Assembly: GCF_036345915.1 (NCBI RefSeq)
Contig: NZ_CP107785.1
Span: 8,370,001 to 8,434,000, forward strand
DNA: 64,000 nt
Reading direction: 5' to 3'
From: Nocardia sp. NBC_00565
GTDB taxonomy: Bacteria; Actinomycetota; Actinomycetes; Mycobacteriales; Mycobacteriaceae
Position numbers and translations under genes: made by a program. Each line of letters opens with the position of its first letter. The stretch's first letter is position 1. This document shows positions 32,804 to 42,644 of this stretch, one piece after another. The notes beneath the pieces were generated by a model. That model had not been told where the DNA came from, searched no databases, and saw only the letters and a list, made by a program, of their open reading frames with translations.

Positions 32804-32870
32804 ATCTTGTTGCCCGGCTCGGGGGTTCGGTGCAGTGGTGGGGGTTGGTATGGCGAGGGAGAGGTGGCTC

Positions 32871-33782
32871 ATGGGTGAGACTGCGCTGTGGTGGAGTGAG
32901 CGGCTGGATGCTGAGCGGGCGCGCGCGGTGCGCGAGCTGCTCGAGCGGGCGGCTGCGGCGGATGGGGTCGCGCCGGTCTCGGAACAGGCCGTGCTCTCGT
33001 TGGGCGCGACCGATGCCGAGGCCAGGCATCTGGTGGCGGTGCGGGCGGATGTCGTCGTCGGTTACGCGAATCTTGTTCCGGCACATGGCGAACATCCCGC
33101 AATGGCCGAGGTCGCCGTCGATCCCGCCGCCCGCGGCCATGGCGTCGGTGCGGAATTGGTTTCCGCCGCACTTTCGGAGGGCGGCCCCGGAACTCGCGTG
33201 TGGGCGCACGGCAACAGGCCCGCCGCAAAGGCGCTCGCAGCTCGCCTCGGATTGCGTACCGCACGGGAGTTGTGGCAGATGCGTCGGTCGCTGGCAACAC
33301 CGGAGCTACCGGAATTGGCTGTGCCCGACGGCATCGTGCTGCGGACCTATGAGGGCCCGTCCGACGACGCCGAACTGCTGCGTGTCAACAGCGCCGCCTT
33401 CGCCTGGCATCCGGAACAGGGCGGCTGGACCGAACGCGATATCGAGGTTCGGCGCGCGGAGTCCTGGTTCGACCCGAAAGGTCTGTTCATCGCGGTTGAT
33501 CCCGCCGATCCGGGCCGCATCCTCGGATTCCATTGGACGAAGGTGCACTACGACGAGAGCCCGGCGGTCGGCGAGGTTTACGTGGTCGGTATCGATCCGG
33601 CCGCGCAGGGACGCGGACTCGGTCGCCTGCTCACCCTCGCGGGCCTGCGCTACCTGCGGGAACGCGATCTCCACGAAGTGTTGCTCTACACCGAGGCCGA
33701 CAATGTCGCGGCCGTGCACACGTATACGCGGCTCGGCTTCGCGGCAGCGCATATCGACGTCGCGTATTCGACCCATGACTGA
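32871..33782 (+). CDS. mshD: mycothiol synthase MshD
   Basis: 303 aa from ATG 32871 (MGETALWWSERLDAER), preceded by GAGAGGTGG; in-frame ATGs 21 and 36 bases upstream are less well placed. Two fused GNAT domains, as in all MshD: the N-terminal half has AEVAVDPAARGHGVGAELV and the active C-terminal half VYVVGIDPAAQGRGLGRLL, each with the acetyl-CoA pyrophosphate loop. Acetylates Cys-GlcN-Ins to mycothiol, the main thiol of these bacteria. The gene follows glnR after a terminator. Confidence 0.96.
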   Translation: MGETALWWSERLDAERARAVRELLERAAAADGVAPVSEQAVLSLGATDAEARHLVAVRADVVVGYANLVPAHGEHPAMAEVAVDPAARGHGVGAELVSAALSEGGPGTRVWAHGNRPAAKALAARLGLRTARELWQMRRSLATPELPELAVPDGIVLRTYEGPSDDAELLRVNSAAFAWHPEQGGWTERDIEVRRAESWFDPKGLFIAVDPADPGRILGFHWTKVHYDESPAVGEVYVVGIDPAAQGRGLGRLLTLAGLRYLRERDLHEVLLYTEADNVAAVHTYTRLGFAAAHIDVAYSTHD

Positions 33783-33860
33783 ATAGCAGGCGGCCCCCCG
33801 GGGGCACTCGAGTAACACTGGGGCAAATGTCACACATATCGGGCCTATTAGCGCCGGGCT

Positions 33861-33882
33861 GTTCACTCCCCGTTCACCCAGC
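33861..33882 (+). promoter_or_regulatory. PHO box upstream of pstS
   Basis: Two direct repeats with 11-bp period, GTTCACTCCCC (33861) and GTTCACCCAGC (33872), match the actinobacterial PhoP direct-repeat unit (G-T/G-TCAC-type). They lie 150-170 bp before the pstS start. Phosphate-starvation induction by PhoP/RegX3 is expected. Confidence 0.75.
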
Positions 33883-34031
33883 TTGGTCCAACTGTCAACC
33901 GGGCGACCCTACGTTACTTATGGGCGGCACCGTTGTCGCCTGGTGCGCGAGTTCCCCGCGAACGGCACCTCGAAACCCGCCCGGGCCGGTGAGGGACCGG
34001 GCGTGTCGAACGCGATTTCCCGGAGGAATAA

Positions 34032-35147
34032 GTGAACTTCAAGCGCAGCAGCGCCCTGATCGGTGTGCTGGCCGCAGTCGCTATGCCGCTCGCCGCCTGT
34101 GGCAGTGACGACAACTCCTCGTCCGCCGATACCAGCAACGCGGCCAAGGTCGACGTCGCCTGCGGTGGCAAGAAGGCCCTCAAGGCCAGCGGTTCCTCGG
34201 CGCAGAAAAACGCCATGGACCGCTTCGTCGCCGCCTACGAGGCCAACTGCAGCGGTTCGACCCTGAACTACACCTCCAGCGGTTCGGGCGCGGGTGTCAA
34301 CGAATTCATCGGCGGCCAGACCGATTTCGGTGGCTCCGACTCCCCGCTGAGCGCGAGCAAGGGTGAGCCCGCCAAGGCGCAGGAGCGCTGCGGGGCACCG
34401 GCGTGGAACCTGCCGACCGTCTTCGGCCCGATCGCCGTCACCTACAACATCGACGGCGTGACCGATCTCGTGCTCGACGGCCCGACCGCCGCGAAGGTCT
34501 TCAACGGCGCCGTCACCACCTGGGACGCCCCCGAGATCAAGGCGCTGAACCCGAACGCCAAGCTGCCTTCGGACAAGATCGCCGTCATCTTCCGCAGCGA
34601 CGAGTCGGGCACCACCGACAACTTCCAGCTCTACCTGGACGCGGCCGCCGACGGCGCGTGGGGCAAGGGTGCGGGCAAGACCTTCGCCGGCGGTGTCGGT
34701 GAGGGCGCCAAGGGCAACGAAGGCACCTCGGCCGCCATCAAGAGCACCAAGAACTCGATCACCTACAACGAGTGGTCGTTCGCGAAGGCGCAGAACCTGT
34801 CCATCGCCCAGATCGTCACCTCGGCCTCCAAGGACCCGGTCAAGCTGACCGTCGACTCCGCGGCCAAGGCCATCGACAGCGCCAAGATCAAGGGCGAGGG
34901 CAACGACCTGGTCCTGGACACGTCGTCGTTCTACAAGCCGACCGCTGCCGGTGCGTACCCGATCATCCTGCCGACCTACGAGATCGTCTGCTCGAAGTAC
35001 GCCGATGCCGATACCGCCAAGGCGGTCAAGGCATTCCTGACCTCGGCCGTCAACAACGGCCAGAAGGGTCTGGACACCGCGGGTTACGTCGCGATCCCGG
35101 ACAAGTTCAAGACCAAGTTGACCACCGCGATCAACGCCATTTCCTGA
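34032..35147 (+). CDS. pstS: phosphate ABC transporter substrate-binding lipoprotein
   Basis: 371 aa from GTG 34032 with CGGAGGAA. Signal peptide type II, lipobox PLAAC with Cys23. Phosphate-binding motifs [40 protein letters not shown] (read in two parts) and [13 protein letters not shown] are complete. Binds phosphate outside the membrane for PstCA. Controlled by the PHO box upstream; the 5' UTR is over 100 nt and contains GC-rich hairpins. Confidence 0.97.
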   Translation: MNFKRSSALIGVLAAVAMPLAACGSDDNSSSADTSNAAKVDVACGGKKALKASGSSAQKNAMDRFVAAYEANCSGSTLNYTSSGSGAGVNEFIGGQTDFGGSDSPLSASKGEPAKAQERCGAPAWNLPTVFGPIAVTYNIDGVTDLVLDGPTAAKVFNGAVTTWDAPEIKALNPNAKLPSDKIAVIFRSDESGTTDNFQLYLDAAADGAWGKGAGKTFAGGVGEGAKGNEGTSAAIKSTKNSITYNEWSFAKAQNLSIAQIVTSASKDPVKLTVDSAAKAIDSAKIKGEGNDLVLDTSSFYKPTAAGAYPIILPTYEIVCSKYADADTAKAVKAFLTSAVNNGQKGLDTAGYVAIPDKFKTKLTTAINAIS

Positions 35148-35185
35148 TAGCCGCGCTGCCATGACCGTGCACCCTGAGGTGACCG

Positions 35186-35217
35186 CCGCGGGCCAGTCGG
35201 ACTCGACTGGCCCGCGG
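35186..35217 (+). other. stable hairpin between pstS and pstC
   Basis: CCGCGGGCCAGTCG (35186-35199), loop GACT, and its exact complement (35204-35217), no T-tract. If pstC began at the ATG at 35161 the hairpin would be inside the gene; with the ATG at 35239 it is intergenic. A 14-bp perfect stem here argues for the latter and may stabilise the pstS part of the mRNA or damp pstCAB. Confidence 0.75.
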
Positions 35218-35238
35218 CCGGCTGGAGATACTGCCCCT

Positions 35239-36213
35239 ATGTCGAGTGAACCGAGCACCGAACCGGCCTCACCGAAGGCCAAGAAAGGCCACAGACAAGG
35301 GGCCGAGGTCGTCTTCCGGTCGCTTGCCACGGCAGCCGGAGCGACCATCGTCGCCGCGATCGCACTGATCGCGCTATTCCTGTTGATCCGTGCTTGGCCC
35401 TCGATCATGGCGAACGAGGCGAACTTCTTCACCAGTACCGAGTTCAGCACCACCAATGCCGATCACCTGCGGTTCGGCATCCGGGACCTGCTCATGGTCA
35501 CGGTGCTGAGCTCGATAATGGCACTGCTGATCGCGGTGCCCATCGGTGTGGGCATCGCGCTGTTCCTGACCCACTATTCGCCGAAGACGATGGCGCGCCC
35601 GTTCGCGACTTTGGTCGACCTGTTGGCGGCGGTGCCGTCCATCGTGTTCGGTCTCTGGGGTGTGCTGGTGCTCGCGCCGCGGCTGGAGCCGGTGCAGACC
35701 TTCCTGAACGACAAGCTCGGGTGGTTCTTCCTGTTCTCCGACGGCAATGTCTCGATCGCGGGTGGCGGCACGATCTTTACCGCGGGCATTGTGCTCGCGG
35801 TGATGATCCTGCCGATCATCACCTCGGTCTCGCGTGAGGTCTTCAACCTGACTCCGGTCACGCACATCGAGGCCGCGCAGGCCCTCGGCGCCACGAAGTG
35901 GGAGATGGTGCGGATGACCGTACTGCCCTACGGCCGCAGCGGTGTGATCGCCGGATCCATGCTCGGCCTGGGCCGCGCGCTCGGTGAGACGATCGCGGTG
36001 TTGGTCGTGCTGCGCACCTCCGCGCAGGCGGGGCACTGGTCGCTGTTCGACGGCGGCTACACCTTCGCCTCCAAAATCGCCGCCGCCGCTTCGGAATTCA
36101 GCCAGCCGCTGCCGACCGGCGCCTATATCGCCGCGGGCTTCGTGCTGTTCGCGCTGACCTTCGTCGTCAACGCGCTGGCGCGGCTCGTGTCCGGCGGAAG
36201 GGTGAACGGGTAA
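35239..36213 (+). CDS. pstC: phosphate ABC transporter permease PstC
   Basis: 324 aa from ATG 35239 ([15 protein letters not shown]) with GGAGA 10 nt upstream. An upstream in-frame ATG at 35161 would add 26 residues but has no ribosome site and includes the hairpin. Six-helix permease; family motifs are [20 protein letters not shown] and the EAA-type coupling region [19 protein letters not shown]. Forms the channel with PstA; one-base TAATG overlap with pstA. Confidence 0.95.
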   Translation: MSSEPSTEPASPKAKKGHRQGAEVVFRSLATAAGATIVAAIALIALFLLIRAWPSIMANEANFFTSTEFSTTNADHLRFGIRDLLMVTVLSSIMALLIAVPIGVGIALFLTHYSPKTMARPFATLVDLLAAVPSIVFGLWGVLVLAPRLEPVQTFLNDKLGWFFLFSDGNVSIAGGGTIFTAGIVLAVMILPIITSVSREVFNLTPVTHIEAAQALGATKWEMVRMTVLPYGRSGVIAGSMLGLGRALGETIAVLVVLRTSAQAGHWSLFDGGYTFASKIAAAASEFSQPLPTGAYIAAGFVLFALTFVVNALARLVSGGRVNG

Positions 36214-37118
36214 TGACCACCACGACCACACTCGACAAGCCGGTCAAGGCGCCCACCTTCCGGGACGTCAGCACCGGGCGCCGGATCAAGAACAACATCG
36301 CCACCGGCATCATCTGGCTGTGTTTCGCGATCGCTCTCATTCCGCTCGCCTGGGTGCTGATCCTGGTGGTGTCCAAGGGTTTCGACGCCGTCGCATCGCT
36401 GGACTGGTGGCAGAAGTCGCAGAAGGGCATTCTGCCGGATCAGACCGGCGGCGGTGTCTACCACGCGATCTACGGCACCATCGTGCAGTCGGCGGTCGCC
36501 GCGGTCATCGCCGTGCCGCTCGGCATCATGGCGGCGATCTACTTGGTCGAATACGGCCGCGGCACACTGGCCAAGGTCACCACGTTCATGGTGGACATCC
36601 TGGCCGGTGTGCCCTCGATCGTCGCGGCACTGTTCATCTTCGCCCTGTGGATCGCCACCCTCGGTGCGCCACAGAGTGCGTTCGCGGTATCGCTCGCACT
36701 GGTGCTACTGATGCTGCCGGTCGTGGTGCGCAGCACCGAGGAAATGTTGAAGCTGGTCCCGGACGAGTTGCGTGAGGCCTCCTACGCGCTCGGAATTCCC
36801 AAGTGGAAGACCATCGTTCGGATCGTCGTGCCGACCGCGCTGCCCGGCATGATCAGCGGCATCCTGCTCGCGCTTGCCCGCGTCATGGGTGAGACCGCGC
36901 CGGTGCTGGTACTGGTCGGCTACAGCAAGTCGATCAACACCAACCTCTTCGACGGCAATATGGCCTCGCTGCCGCTGCTGATCTACCAAGAGCTGGCGAA
37001 CCCGGAACCGGCGGGCCGGGTACGGGTTTGGGGCGCGGCGCTGACGCTGATCCTGCTGATCGCCCTGTTGTACGCGGCGGCCGCGGTCGTCAACAAGCTG
37101 CTCACGCGGAACCGATAG
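36213..37118 (+). CDS. pstA: phosphate ABC transporter permease PstA
   Basis: 301 aa. First helix NIATGIIWLCFAIALIPLAW, then VVSKGFDAV, FMVDILAGVPSIVAALFIFA and the coupling loop DELREASYALGIPKWKTIVR. Partner of PstC. 18 bp before pstB. Confidence 0.96.
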   Translation: MTTTTTLDKPVKAPTFRDVSTGRRIKNNIATGIIWLCFAIALIPLAWVLILVVSKGFDAVASLDWWQKSQKGILPDQTGGGVYHAIYGTIVQSAVAAVIAVPLGIMAAIYLVEYGRGTLAKVTTFMVDILAGVPSIVAALFIFALWIATLGAPQSAFAVSLALVLLMLPVVVRSTEEMLKLVPDELREASYALGIPKWKTIVRIVVPTALPGMISGILLALARVMGETAPVLVLVGYSKSINTNLFDGNMASLPLLIYQELANPEPAGRVRVWGAALTLILLIALLYAAAAVVNKLLTRNR

Positions 37119-37136
37119 AAGCGAACGGATACTCAG

Positions 37137-37913
37137 ATGGCAAAGCGGATCGACGTCAAAGACCTGAATATCTACTACGGTAAATTCCATGCGGTTGCCG
37201 ATGTCAAGCTGTCGGTATTGCCGCGCAGCGTGACCGCCTTCATCGGCCCGTCGGGTTGCGGTAAGTCCACCGTGCTGCGTTCGCTCAACCGGATGCACGA
37301 GGTGACCCCGAACGCTCGCGTCGAGGGCGCGGTGCTGCTGGACGGCGAGGACATCTACGGCTCCACCGTCGACCCGGTCGGTGTGCGCCGCACCATCGGC
37401 ATGGTGTTCCAGCGCCCGAACCCGTTCCCCACCATGTCGATTCGCGACAATGTGGTGGCCGGGCTGAAGCTGCAGGGTGTGCGCAACAAGAAGGAGCTCG
37501 ACGAGGTCGCCGAGCGTTCGTTGCGCGGCGCCAACCTCTGGAACGAGGTCAAGGATCGGCTGGACAAGCCGGGCGGCGGCCTCTCCGGTGGTCAGCAGCA
37601 GCGACTGTGCATCGCGCGTGCGATCGCGGTATCACCCGATGTGCTGCTGATGGACGAGCCCTGTTCGGCACTGGACCCGATCTCCACGCTGGCGATCGAG
37701 GACCTGATCACCGAGCTGAAGAAGGAATTCACCATCGTCATCGTCACGCACAATATGCAGCAGGCCGCGCGCGTGAGCGACCAGACCGGCTTCTTCAACC
37801 TGGAGGCGCAGGGCAAGCCGGGCAAGTTGATCGAGATCGACGATACCGAGAAGATCTTCTCGAACCCGGGGGAGAAGGCGACGGAGGATTACATCTCCGG
37901 TCGCTTCGGATAA
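37137..37913 (+). CDS. pstB: phosphate ABC transporter ATPase PstB
   Basis: 258 aa. Walker [10 protein letters not shown] at residues 37-45, PstB-typical [20 protein letters not shown] after it, signature [14 protein letters not shown], Walker [16 protein letters not shown], and the closing [13 protein letters not shown]. Drives phosphate import; in mycobacteria this locus is called phoT. Last gene of pstSCAB, followed by a textbook terminator. Confidence 0.97.
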   Translation: MAKRIDVKDLNIYYGKFHAVADVKLSVLPRSVTAFIGPSGCGKSTVLRSLNRMHEVTPNARVEGAVLLDGEDIYGSTVDPVGVRRTIGMVFQRPNPFPTMSIRDNVVAGLKLQGVRNKKELDEVAERSLRGANLWNEVKDRLDKPGGGLSGGQQQRLCIARAIAVSPDVLLMDEPCSALDPISTLAIEDLITELKKEFTIVIVTHNMQQAARVSDQTGFFNLEAQGKPGKLIEIDDTEKIFSNPGEKATEDYISGRFG

Positions 37914-37926
37914 GCCTGGAAATGCC

Positions 37927-37956
37927 AAAAGGCCTGCGCTACGGCGCGGGCCTTTT
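37927..37956 (+). terminator. pstB terminator
   Basis: AAAAGGCC...GGCCTTTT with GCGC/GCGC inside and a TACG loop; symmetric, so it can also act on phoU transcripts from the other side. Confidence 0.9.
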
Positions 37957-38027
37957 CCCGTTGTCGGGCAATTCGGTTCGCGATATCGCCGGATCACCTG
38001 GGCGGACATTGTCGACCAACGAGCAGA

Positions 38028-38047
38028 GCCCCGGCCTGAGCCGGGGC
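38028..38047. terminator. GCCCCGGC hairpin between pstB and phoU
   Basis: GCCCCGGC-CTGA-GCCGGGGC. The same arms with a GAAA loop occur at 61451-61470. Likely a second convergent terminator. Confidence 0.6.
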
Positions 38048-38112
38048 GCGATCGCGTGCCTGATGTCCGGTTGCGTGCCCTGTTCCCGTGTCCGGCAGGG
38101 AGTTTCGCCGAA

Positions 38113-38787
38113 TTACGCCTCGGTGTCGGGATCGGGCGGCAGGACGCCGGTGACCAGGAAGATCACCCGGCGGCCGATCTCCACGGCATGGTCGGCGAAG
38201 CGCTCGTAGTAGCGGCCGAGCAGCGTCACATCGACGGCCGCGGCGACACCGTAATTCCAGTCGCGATCCATCAGCAGCGTGAACAGGTGACGGTGCAGAT
38301 CGTCCATCGCCTCGTCGTCCTCGTTGAGCTGCGCGGCGCGCTCGGGATCGCGGGACTCGAGCACCTCCTTGGCGCCCGCACCCATATTCACCGCGATGCG
38401 ACCCATCTCGGCGAAATAGCCGTTCACCGATTCCGGTAGCGCGTGGTTGGGGTGGCGGCGCCGGGTCACCTTGGCGACGTGCAGTGCCAGCGCGCCCATC
38501 CGGTTCACATCCTGGACGATCTGGATCGCGCTGACTACCTGTCGCAGATCACCCGCCACTGGCGCCTGCAGCGCAAGCAGCGCAAACGCCCGCTCCTCGG
38601 CATCGGTGATCATTTCGGCGATCCGGTCGTCTTCGCTGATCACCGACTCGGCCAGAGTGAGGTCGGCTTGGAGCAGGGACTGGGTAGCCCGGTCCATCGC
38701 CGAACCCGCCAGACCGGCCATCTCGCCCAATAGATGGGCGAGATCGGCCATTTGCTCGTTGTAGATGACACGCATGAAATCAGACAT
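38113..38787 (-). CDS. phoU: phosphate signalling protein PhoU
   Basis: 224 aa, two three-helix bundles. Metal-binding family motif copies are seen as [16 protein letters not shown] in the first half and [16 protein letters not shown] in the second. PhoU represses the phosphate regulon under phosphate sufficiency by linking the Pst transporter to the sensor kinase. Unlike in enteric bacteria it is convergent with pstSCAB, as phoY2 is in mycobacteria. Confidence 0.95.
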   Translation of the reverse strand: MSDFMRVIYNEQMADLAHLLGEMAGLAGSAMDRATQSLLQADLTLAESVISEDDRIAEMITDAEERAFALLALQAPVAGDLRQVVSAIQIVQDVNRMGALALHVAKVTRRRHPNHALPESVNGYFAEMGRIAVNMGAGAKEVLESRDPERAAQLNEDDEAMDDLHRHLFTLLMDRDWNYGVAAAVDVTLLGRYYERFADHAVEIGRRVIFLVTGVLPPDPDTEA

Positions 38788-38875
38788 TAGTGCCCAGTGC
38801 TGACCTAGTCACCAACGGAGGGTTAATGGGTGGTGCCGAACATTAGCGGCGGTGTTGCCCCAGCTCCGGCCGCAT

Positions 38876-41101
38876 CTACTTGCAGGTGTCGTCGGCCGCG
38901 TTGACGTGTTCCAGATCCGAGGGAAGTGTGACCGGGGCCTCACTCGCCGAGGTGATGGAGGGCACGTTCGAGATCGGATCGCCGACCGGCGTGGGGGCGC
39001 GAACAGTGCCCCCGTCGGCGCCGATCACCACCTCGACGATGCCGCCCAGTGTGCTCGCTTGCTCGAGCGACGCACCGGGCAGTGCACTGGCCACTGTGGC
39101 CGCTTCCGCCTCGTGTCCGGTCCCGAAGCGCACCTTGGTGGCCACCTCGGTATTGCCACCGGAGTAATTGCCGGTGTTGTAGATCTGGAAGCCCTGGTTG
39201 CCCAGTTTGGTCGCCGCCTTATTGGCCGCGCCCGCGGTCTCCGAGCCATTGGAGACCAGCAGGGACACCGTGCTCGGATCGACCGCGATCAGCTTCGGCG
39301 GCGCCGGCTGGGACGACGGGATCGAACCGGGGGCCGGTGTCGACTTCTTCTCGCCGGGCAACGGCTGATCGTCGATGACGGCGCGGAAGATCGCCTTGAT
39401 ATCGGATTCGCGGGGAATCTCGTTGCCGTAGGAGGTGGTGCCCGCGGTCGGGATGGTCAGGAAGGTGACCGCGCCCGCGTCCACCTTCTGCAGCGAACGG
39501 CCCAGTGTCAGCAGATCGGTGGGCTGGACCTTGTCCACGAAGGTGTGGCTGGTGAACGCGGAGATGAAGCCGTTCAGCTTGCCGGGATCGAACAGCACCC
39601 GGCCCGACAGTGCGCCGCGCAGCAGTGAGGCCAGGAAGCGCTGCTGCCGGTTGATCCGGTCGTAGTCGCTGCGCTCCTCGCCGTAGACGTGCCGGGCGCG
39701 GACGTAGTTGAGGGCGGTCGCGCCGTTGATGCGCTGCGGGCCCGGGTTCTCCAGCACCGTGCCGAGGATGCCGTCGACGATCGGCTTGGGGGTACACACA
39801 TCGACGCCGCCGACCTGGTCGACCATCGCCTCGAAGCCGGCGAAGTCGATGCCGATGAAGTGGCCGATGCTCAGGCCCGTCATCTTGCGGATCACGTTGA
39901 CCAGACACTTGGGTCCGGCGAGTGCGTAGACAGCGTTGAGCTTGTCGCCCATGGCCGAGGGGAAGACCTCGTTGGTGTACTCGGCCTTGTCGTTGTCCCA
40001 ACCATTGCACTGCGGCCGGGTGACGTCGAGGTCGCGGGGGAACGAGACGACCACGACGCGGGAGCGGTTCTTGGGGATGTTCACCAGCATGACGGTGTCG
40101 GCGCGCGAGCCCTCGGCATCGTCGAGGGTGCCCGCGCCCAACTGGCTGTTGACGCCTGCGCGGGTGTCGGTGCCGACCAGCAGGTAGTTCTCGTCGCCGA
40201 GCTGTGCGCCCGAGTCGAGGACGTCCTCGGGGTGGTCGTCGAGGGCGGAGACCTGGGTGAAGCCGTTGGCGGTCGAGCGCAGGTAGCTCCAACCGCCGCC
40301 GGTGACCAGTAGCGCGATCACCGCGCAGATCGTCATGCTGATCCGGCCTGCCAGCCGCAGGCGCTTGTTGCGGCGCTGCCTGCTCGCCGCCAGCCGGGAC
40401 ATGCCGACACGGGTCGAAGGTGCGGCGGACTCGGCGGCGTCCGAGTCGGTGGTCGGCCAGCCGTTGGCGCGCTTCTTGGTGCGCGGGGTGTCGGCGACCG
40501 GGGTGATGACGTCGGTGACGACCTCGGGTGGTTCCTTGGCGGCGGCCGAGCCGGTTGCGGTGCGGCGCTTCGTGGCGGGGCGGGCGGATGTCGGGGTGCC
40601 CGCGATGTCGTCGACGACCGGGGATGACGCGGGTCGGCGGGCGGGGCCGGCCGGGCGGGCGTCCGCCTTCTTCGCGGGGCTCGATGGACGTGGTGGCGTG
40701 TCGGTTTTGCGCGCGGACCCGGTGCTCGGCGAACGAGCCGGGGCGTCGGGTTGGCGCGGGGGTTCCGAAGGCTTCGGCGCGGGTTCGGCTCGCCGGTTCG
40801 CCGACGTGGGCGGTGCGGCGCTATCCGGAGTCGTCGAGGGCCGCCGCTTGCGCCCGCTGCGTTCGTTGTCGACCTTCTGCACCAGATCCTGAACCGTCAG
40901 CGGGGCGGAGCCGGATTCGGGATCGGTATGCCGAGCCCTACGGGACGACCGAGCGCCGTCCCGGTCGGTGTTATCCGCCGTGGGATAGCGCTCCCACGGG
41001 GCGCGACCTCCGGGCCGTGGCGACTGCCCGTGCCGATCGTCACCCACCAACGAACCTCGCTTTTCGTCTCCGCTGCCGTTTCGGCCGCTTTCGACCGGCA
41101 T
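38876..41101 (-). CDS. LytR-CpsA-Psr family cell-wall ligase
   Basis: 741 aa from ATG 41101 (MPVESGRNGSGDEKRG); a GTG at 41134 is possible, but TATCAT, a -10-like element, lies between the two. About 245 disordered Pro/Arg/Ser-rich residues precede a single membrane helix (ISMTICAVIALLVTGGGWSYL). The LCP domain follows: ENYLLVGTDTRAG, RADTVMLVNIPKNRSRVVVVSFPRD (read in two parts), and YVRARHVYGEERSDYDRINRQQ with the conserved Arg residues. A LytR_C domain (VSLLVSNGSETAGAANKA) closes it. Such enzymes attach arabinogalactan to peptidoglycan. Confidence 0.93.
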   Translation of the reverse strand: MPVESGRNGSGDEKRGSLVGDDRHGQSPRPGGRAPWERYPTADNTDRDGARSSRRARHTDPESGSAPLTVQDLVQKVDNERSGRKRRPSTTPDSAAPPTSANRRAEPAPKPSEPPRQPDAPARSPSTGSARKTDTPPRPSSPAKKADARPAGPARRPASSPVVDDIAGTPTSARPATKRRTATGSAAAKEPPEVVTDVITPVADTPRTKKRANGWPTTDSDAAESAAPSTRVGMSRLAASRQRRNKRLRLAGRISMTICAVIALLVTGGGWSYLRSTANGFTQVSALDDHPEDVLDSGAQLGDENYLLVGTDTRAGVNSQLGAGTLDDAEGSRADTVMLVNIPKNRSRVVVVSFPRDLDVTRPQCNGWDNDKAEYTNEVFPSAMGDKLNAVYALAGPKCLVNVIRKMTGLSIGHFIGIDFAGFEAMVDQVGGVDVCTPKPIVDGILGTVLENPGPQRINGATALNYVRARHVYGEERSDYDRINRQQRFLASLLRGALSGRVLFDPGKLNGFISAFTSHTFVDKVQPTDLLTLGRSLQKVDAGAVTFLTIPTAGTTSYGNEIPRESDIKAIFRAVIDDQPLPGEKKSTPAPGSIPSSQPAPPKLIAVDPSTVSLLVSNGSETAGAANKAATKLGNQGFQIYNTGNYSGGNTEVATKVRFGTGHEAEAATVASALPGASLEQASTLGGIVEVVIGADGGTVRAPTPVGDPISNVPSITSASEAPVTLPSDLEHVNAADDTCK

Positions 41102-41261
41102 GACCGATTCCGCCAATGATAACGATTCCGCCACGACGAGCCAGCCGAGTACGCAATCGACTGGCCGGGGTGGTGTTTCGCATTGGGATGACTGCTGGTC
41201 GGAGGGTTTCGATCGATCGGATTACGGAAAACATCTGTTTGTTTGCGATCGCTCGAATCGG

Positions 41262-42410
41262 TCAGCCGCCGCTGTGCATGAGATCCGCGCCCTCGGGTAC
41301 GGCCGCGTCGTCCGGATCGTCGAGCCAGCCGTATGGCAGCGCGACCTTGCCCGGCGAGCCCTGGCGACCGCGTGGTCCCTCGGCGTCCCTGGGGAATGGG
41401 GCGGTCGGGTCGAGTTCGCCGATCAGGTCCCGCAGTTGGGTCAGGCTGGCGACCGTCGCGAAGGAACGACGCAGGTCGGCGCCGGCCGGGAAGCCCATCA
41501 GATACCAGGCCATATGTTTGCGCAGATCGCGCATGGCCTTGTCCTCGCCGAGATGTTCGGACAGCAGTGCGCCGTGCCGGTACAGCACTTCCCCGACGCG
41601 ACCGAGATTCGGCGCCTCGGGCAGCGGCTCACCGCGCAATGCCGCCTGCAGTTCGGCGAACAGCCACGGGCGGCCCAGGCAGCCGCGCCCGACAACGACT
41701 CCATCGCAACCGGTTTCGTCCATCATGCGCACCGCGTCGGCGGCGGCGAAGATATCGCCGTTGCCGAGCACCGGGATCGTCTGGACGGCTTCCTTCAGCC
41801 GGGCGATGGCCGACCAGTCGGCCTGGCCGGAGTAGCGCTGCGCGGCGGTGCGGGCGTGCAGCGCGACGGCCTTGGCGCCCTCCGCCTCGGCGATGCGGCC
41901 CGCGTCCAAGTAGGTCAGGTGGTCGTCGTCGATGCCGATCCGGAACTTCACCGTCACCGGGACACCGGCCGGTTCGGCGCCGGCGACCATCGCGTTGACG
42001 ATCTTGCTGAACAGCGCGCGCTTGTACGGCAGCGCGGCGCCGCCCCCCAGCCGGGTGACCTTGGGCACCGGGCAGCCGAGATTGAGGTCGATGTGATCGG
42101 CCCAGCCCTCGCCGACGATGATCCGCACGGCCTCGCCGAGGGTGGCCGGATCCACACCGTAGAGCTGCATGGAGCGCGGGTGCTCGTCCTCGTCGAAGGA
42201 CATCATGTGCAGCGTCTTCTCATTGCGCTCGACCACGGCCCGCGCGGTGATCATCTCGCATACATAGATCGAAGTAGAGCTGCCGAACTCACGGCACAAC
42301 TTCCGAAACGCCAGGTTGGTGATGCCCGCCATCGGCGCGAGCACTACCGCCGGATCGACCGGATACGGCCCGATCCGCAGCACACTCTTCGCCTCAGCAG
42401 TAATCGTCAC
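41262..42410 (-). CDS. dusB: tRNA-dihydrouridine synthase DusB
   Basis: 382 aa from GTG 42410 (MTITAEAKSVLRIGPYPVDP); another GTG two codons upstream is possible. FMN-dependent reduction of uridines in the tRNA D-loop. Motifs: VLAPMAGITNLAFRKL at the N-terminus, the catalytic Cys113 in DLNLGCPVPKVTR, ALHARTAAQRYSG and VLGNGDIFAA. Stop lies 160 bp from the LCP start; both are read leftward. In mycobacteria the next gene upstream is desA1; here an accessory island intervenes. Confidence 0.95.
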   Translation of the reverse strand: MTITAEAKSVLRIGPYPVDPAVVLAPMAGITNLAFRKLCREFGSSTSIYVCEMITARAVVERNEKTLHMMSFDEDEHPRSMQLYGVDPATLGEAVRIIVGEGWADHIDLNLGCPVPKVTRLGGGAALPYKRALFSKIVNAMVAGAEPAGVPVTVKFRIGIDDDHLTYLDAGRIAEAEGAKAVALHARTAAQRYSGQADWSAIARLKEAVQTIPVLGNGDIFAAADAVRMMDETGCDGVVVGRGCLGRPWLFAELQAALRGEPLPEAPNLGRVGEVLYRHGALLSEHLGEDKAMRDLRKHMAWYLMGFPAGADLRRSFATVASLTQLRDLIGELDPTAPFPRDAEGPRGRQGSPGKVALPYGWLDDPDDAAVPEGADLMHSGG

Positions 42411-42602
42411 GCCCACCAGTCTCTCATCCGGACGAACCAGGGCCGATGCCACCGTTGTCCGATGTGTGCCTGCCCACGCCTGGTCGTTCGGGCCGCGGTG
42501 ATGGGCGTCGCCGCGGTGCTGGTCCGGCAGTTCATTCAGGGGCAGGTGTATGCGCAGGTTGCCGCCACCACGCCCGGTCTGGCCTGTCAACGGACGTCAA
42601 GC

Positions 42603-42625
42603 GATAATGGTTGGAAGGCATTCCA
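42603..42625 (+). promoter_or_regulatory. candidate promoter and operator of the EspR-like gene
   Basis: GATAAT (42603-42608) is a good -10; a TGGAA-GGCA-TTCCA palindrome (42612-42625) covers the expected start of transcription. CGTCAA (42594 region) and TTGACG (42627 region) form a wider inverted pair around both. Autoregulation by the XRE protein is plausible. Confidence 0.5.
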
Positions 42626-42644
42626 GTTGACGGGAAGGCGGCCG

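Noticed and set aside
33783..34031. Small gene between mshD and pstS
   Set aside because: Region is explained by the PHO box, promoter and a long GC-rich 5' UTR; short frames have no ribosome sites.
33918..35456. Minus-strand 512-codon frame opposite pstS and pstC
   Set aside because: Antisense of a coherent operon with a PHO box.
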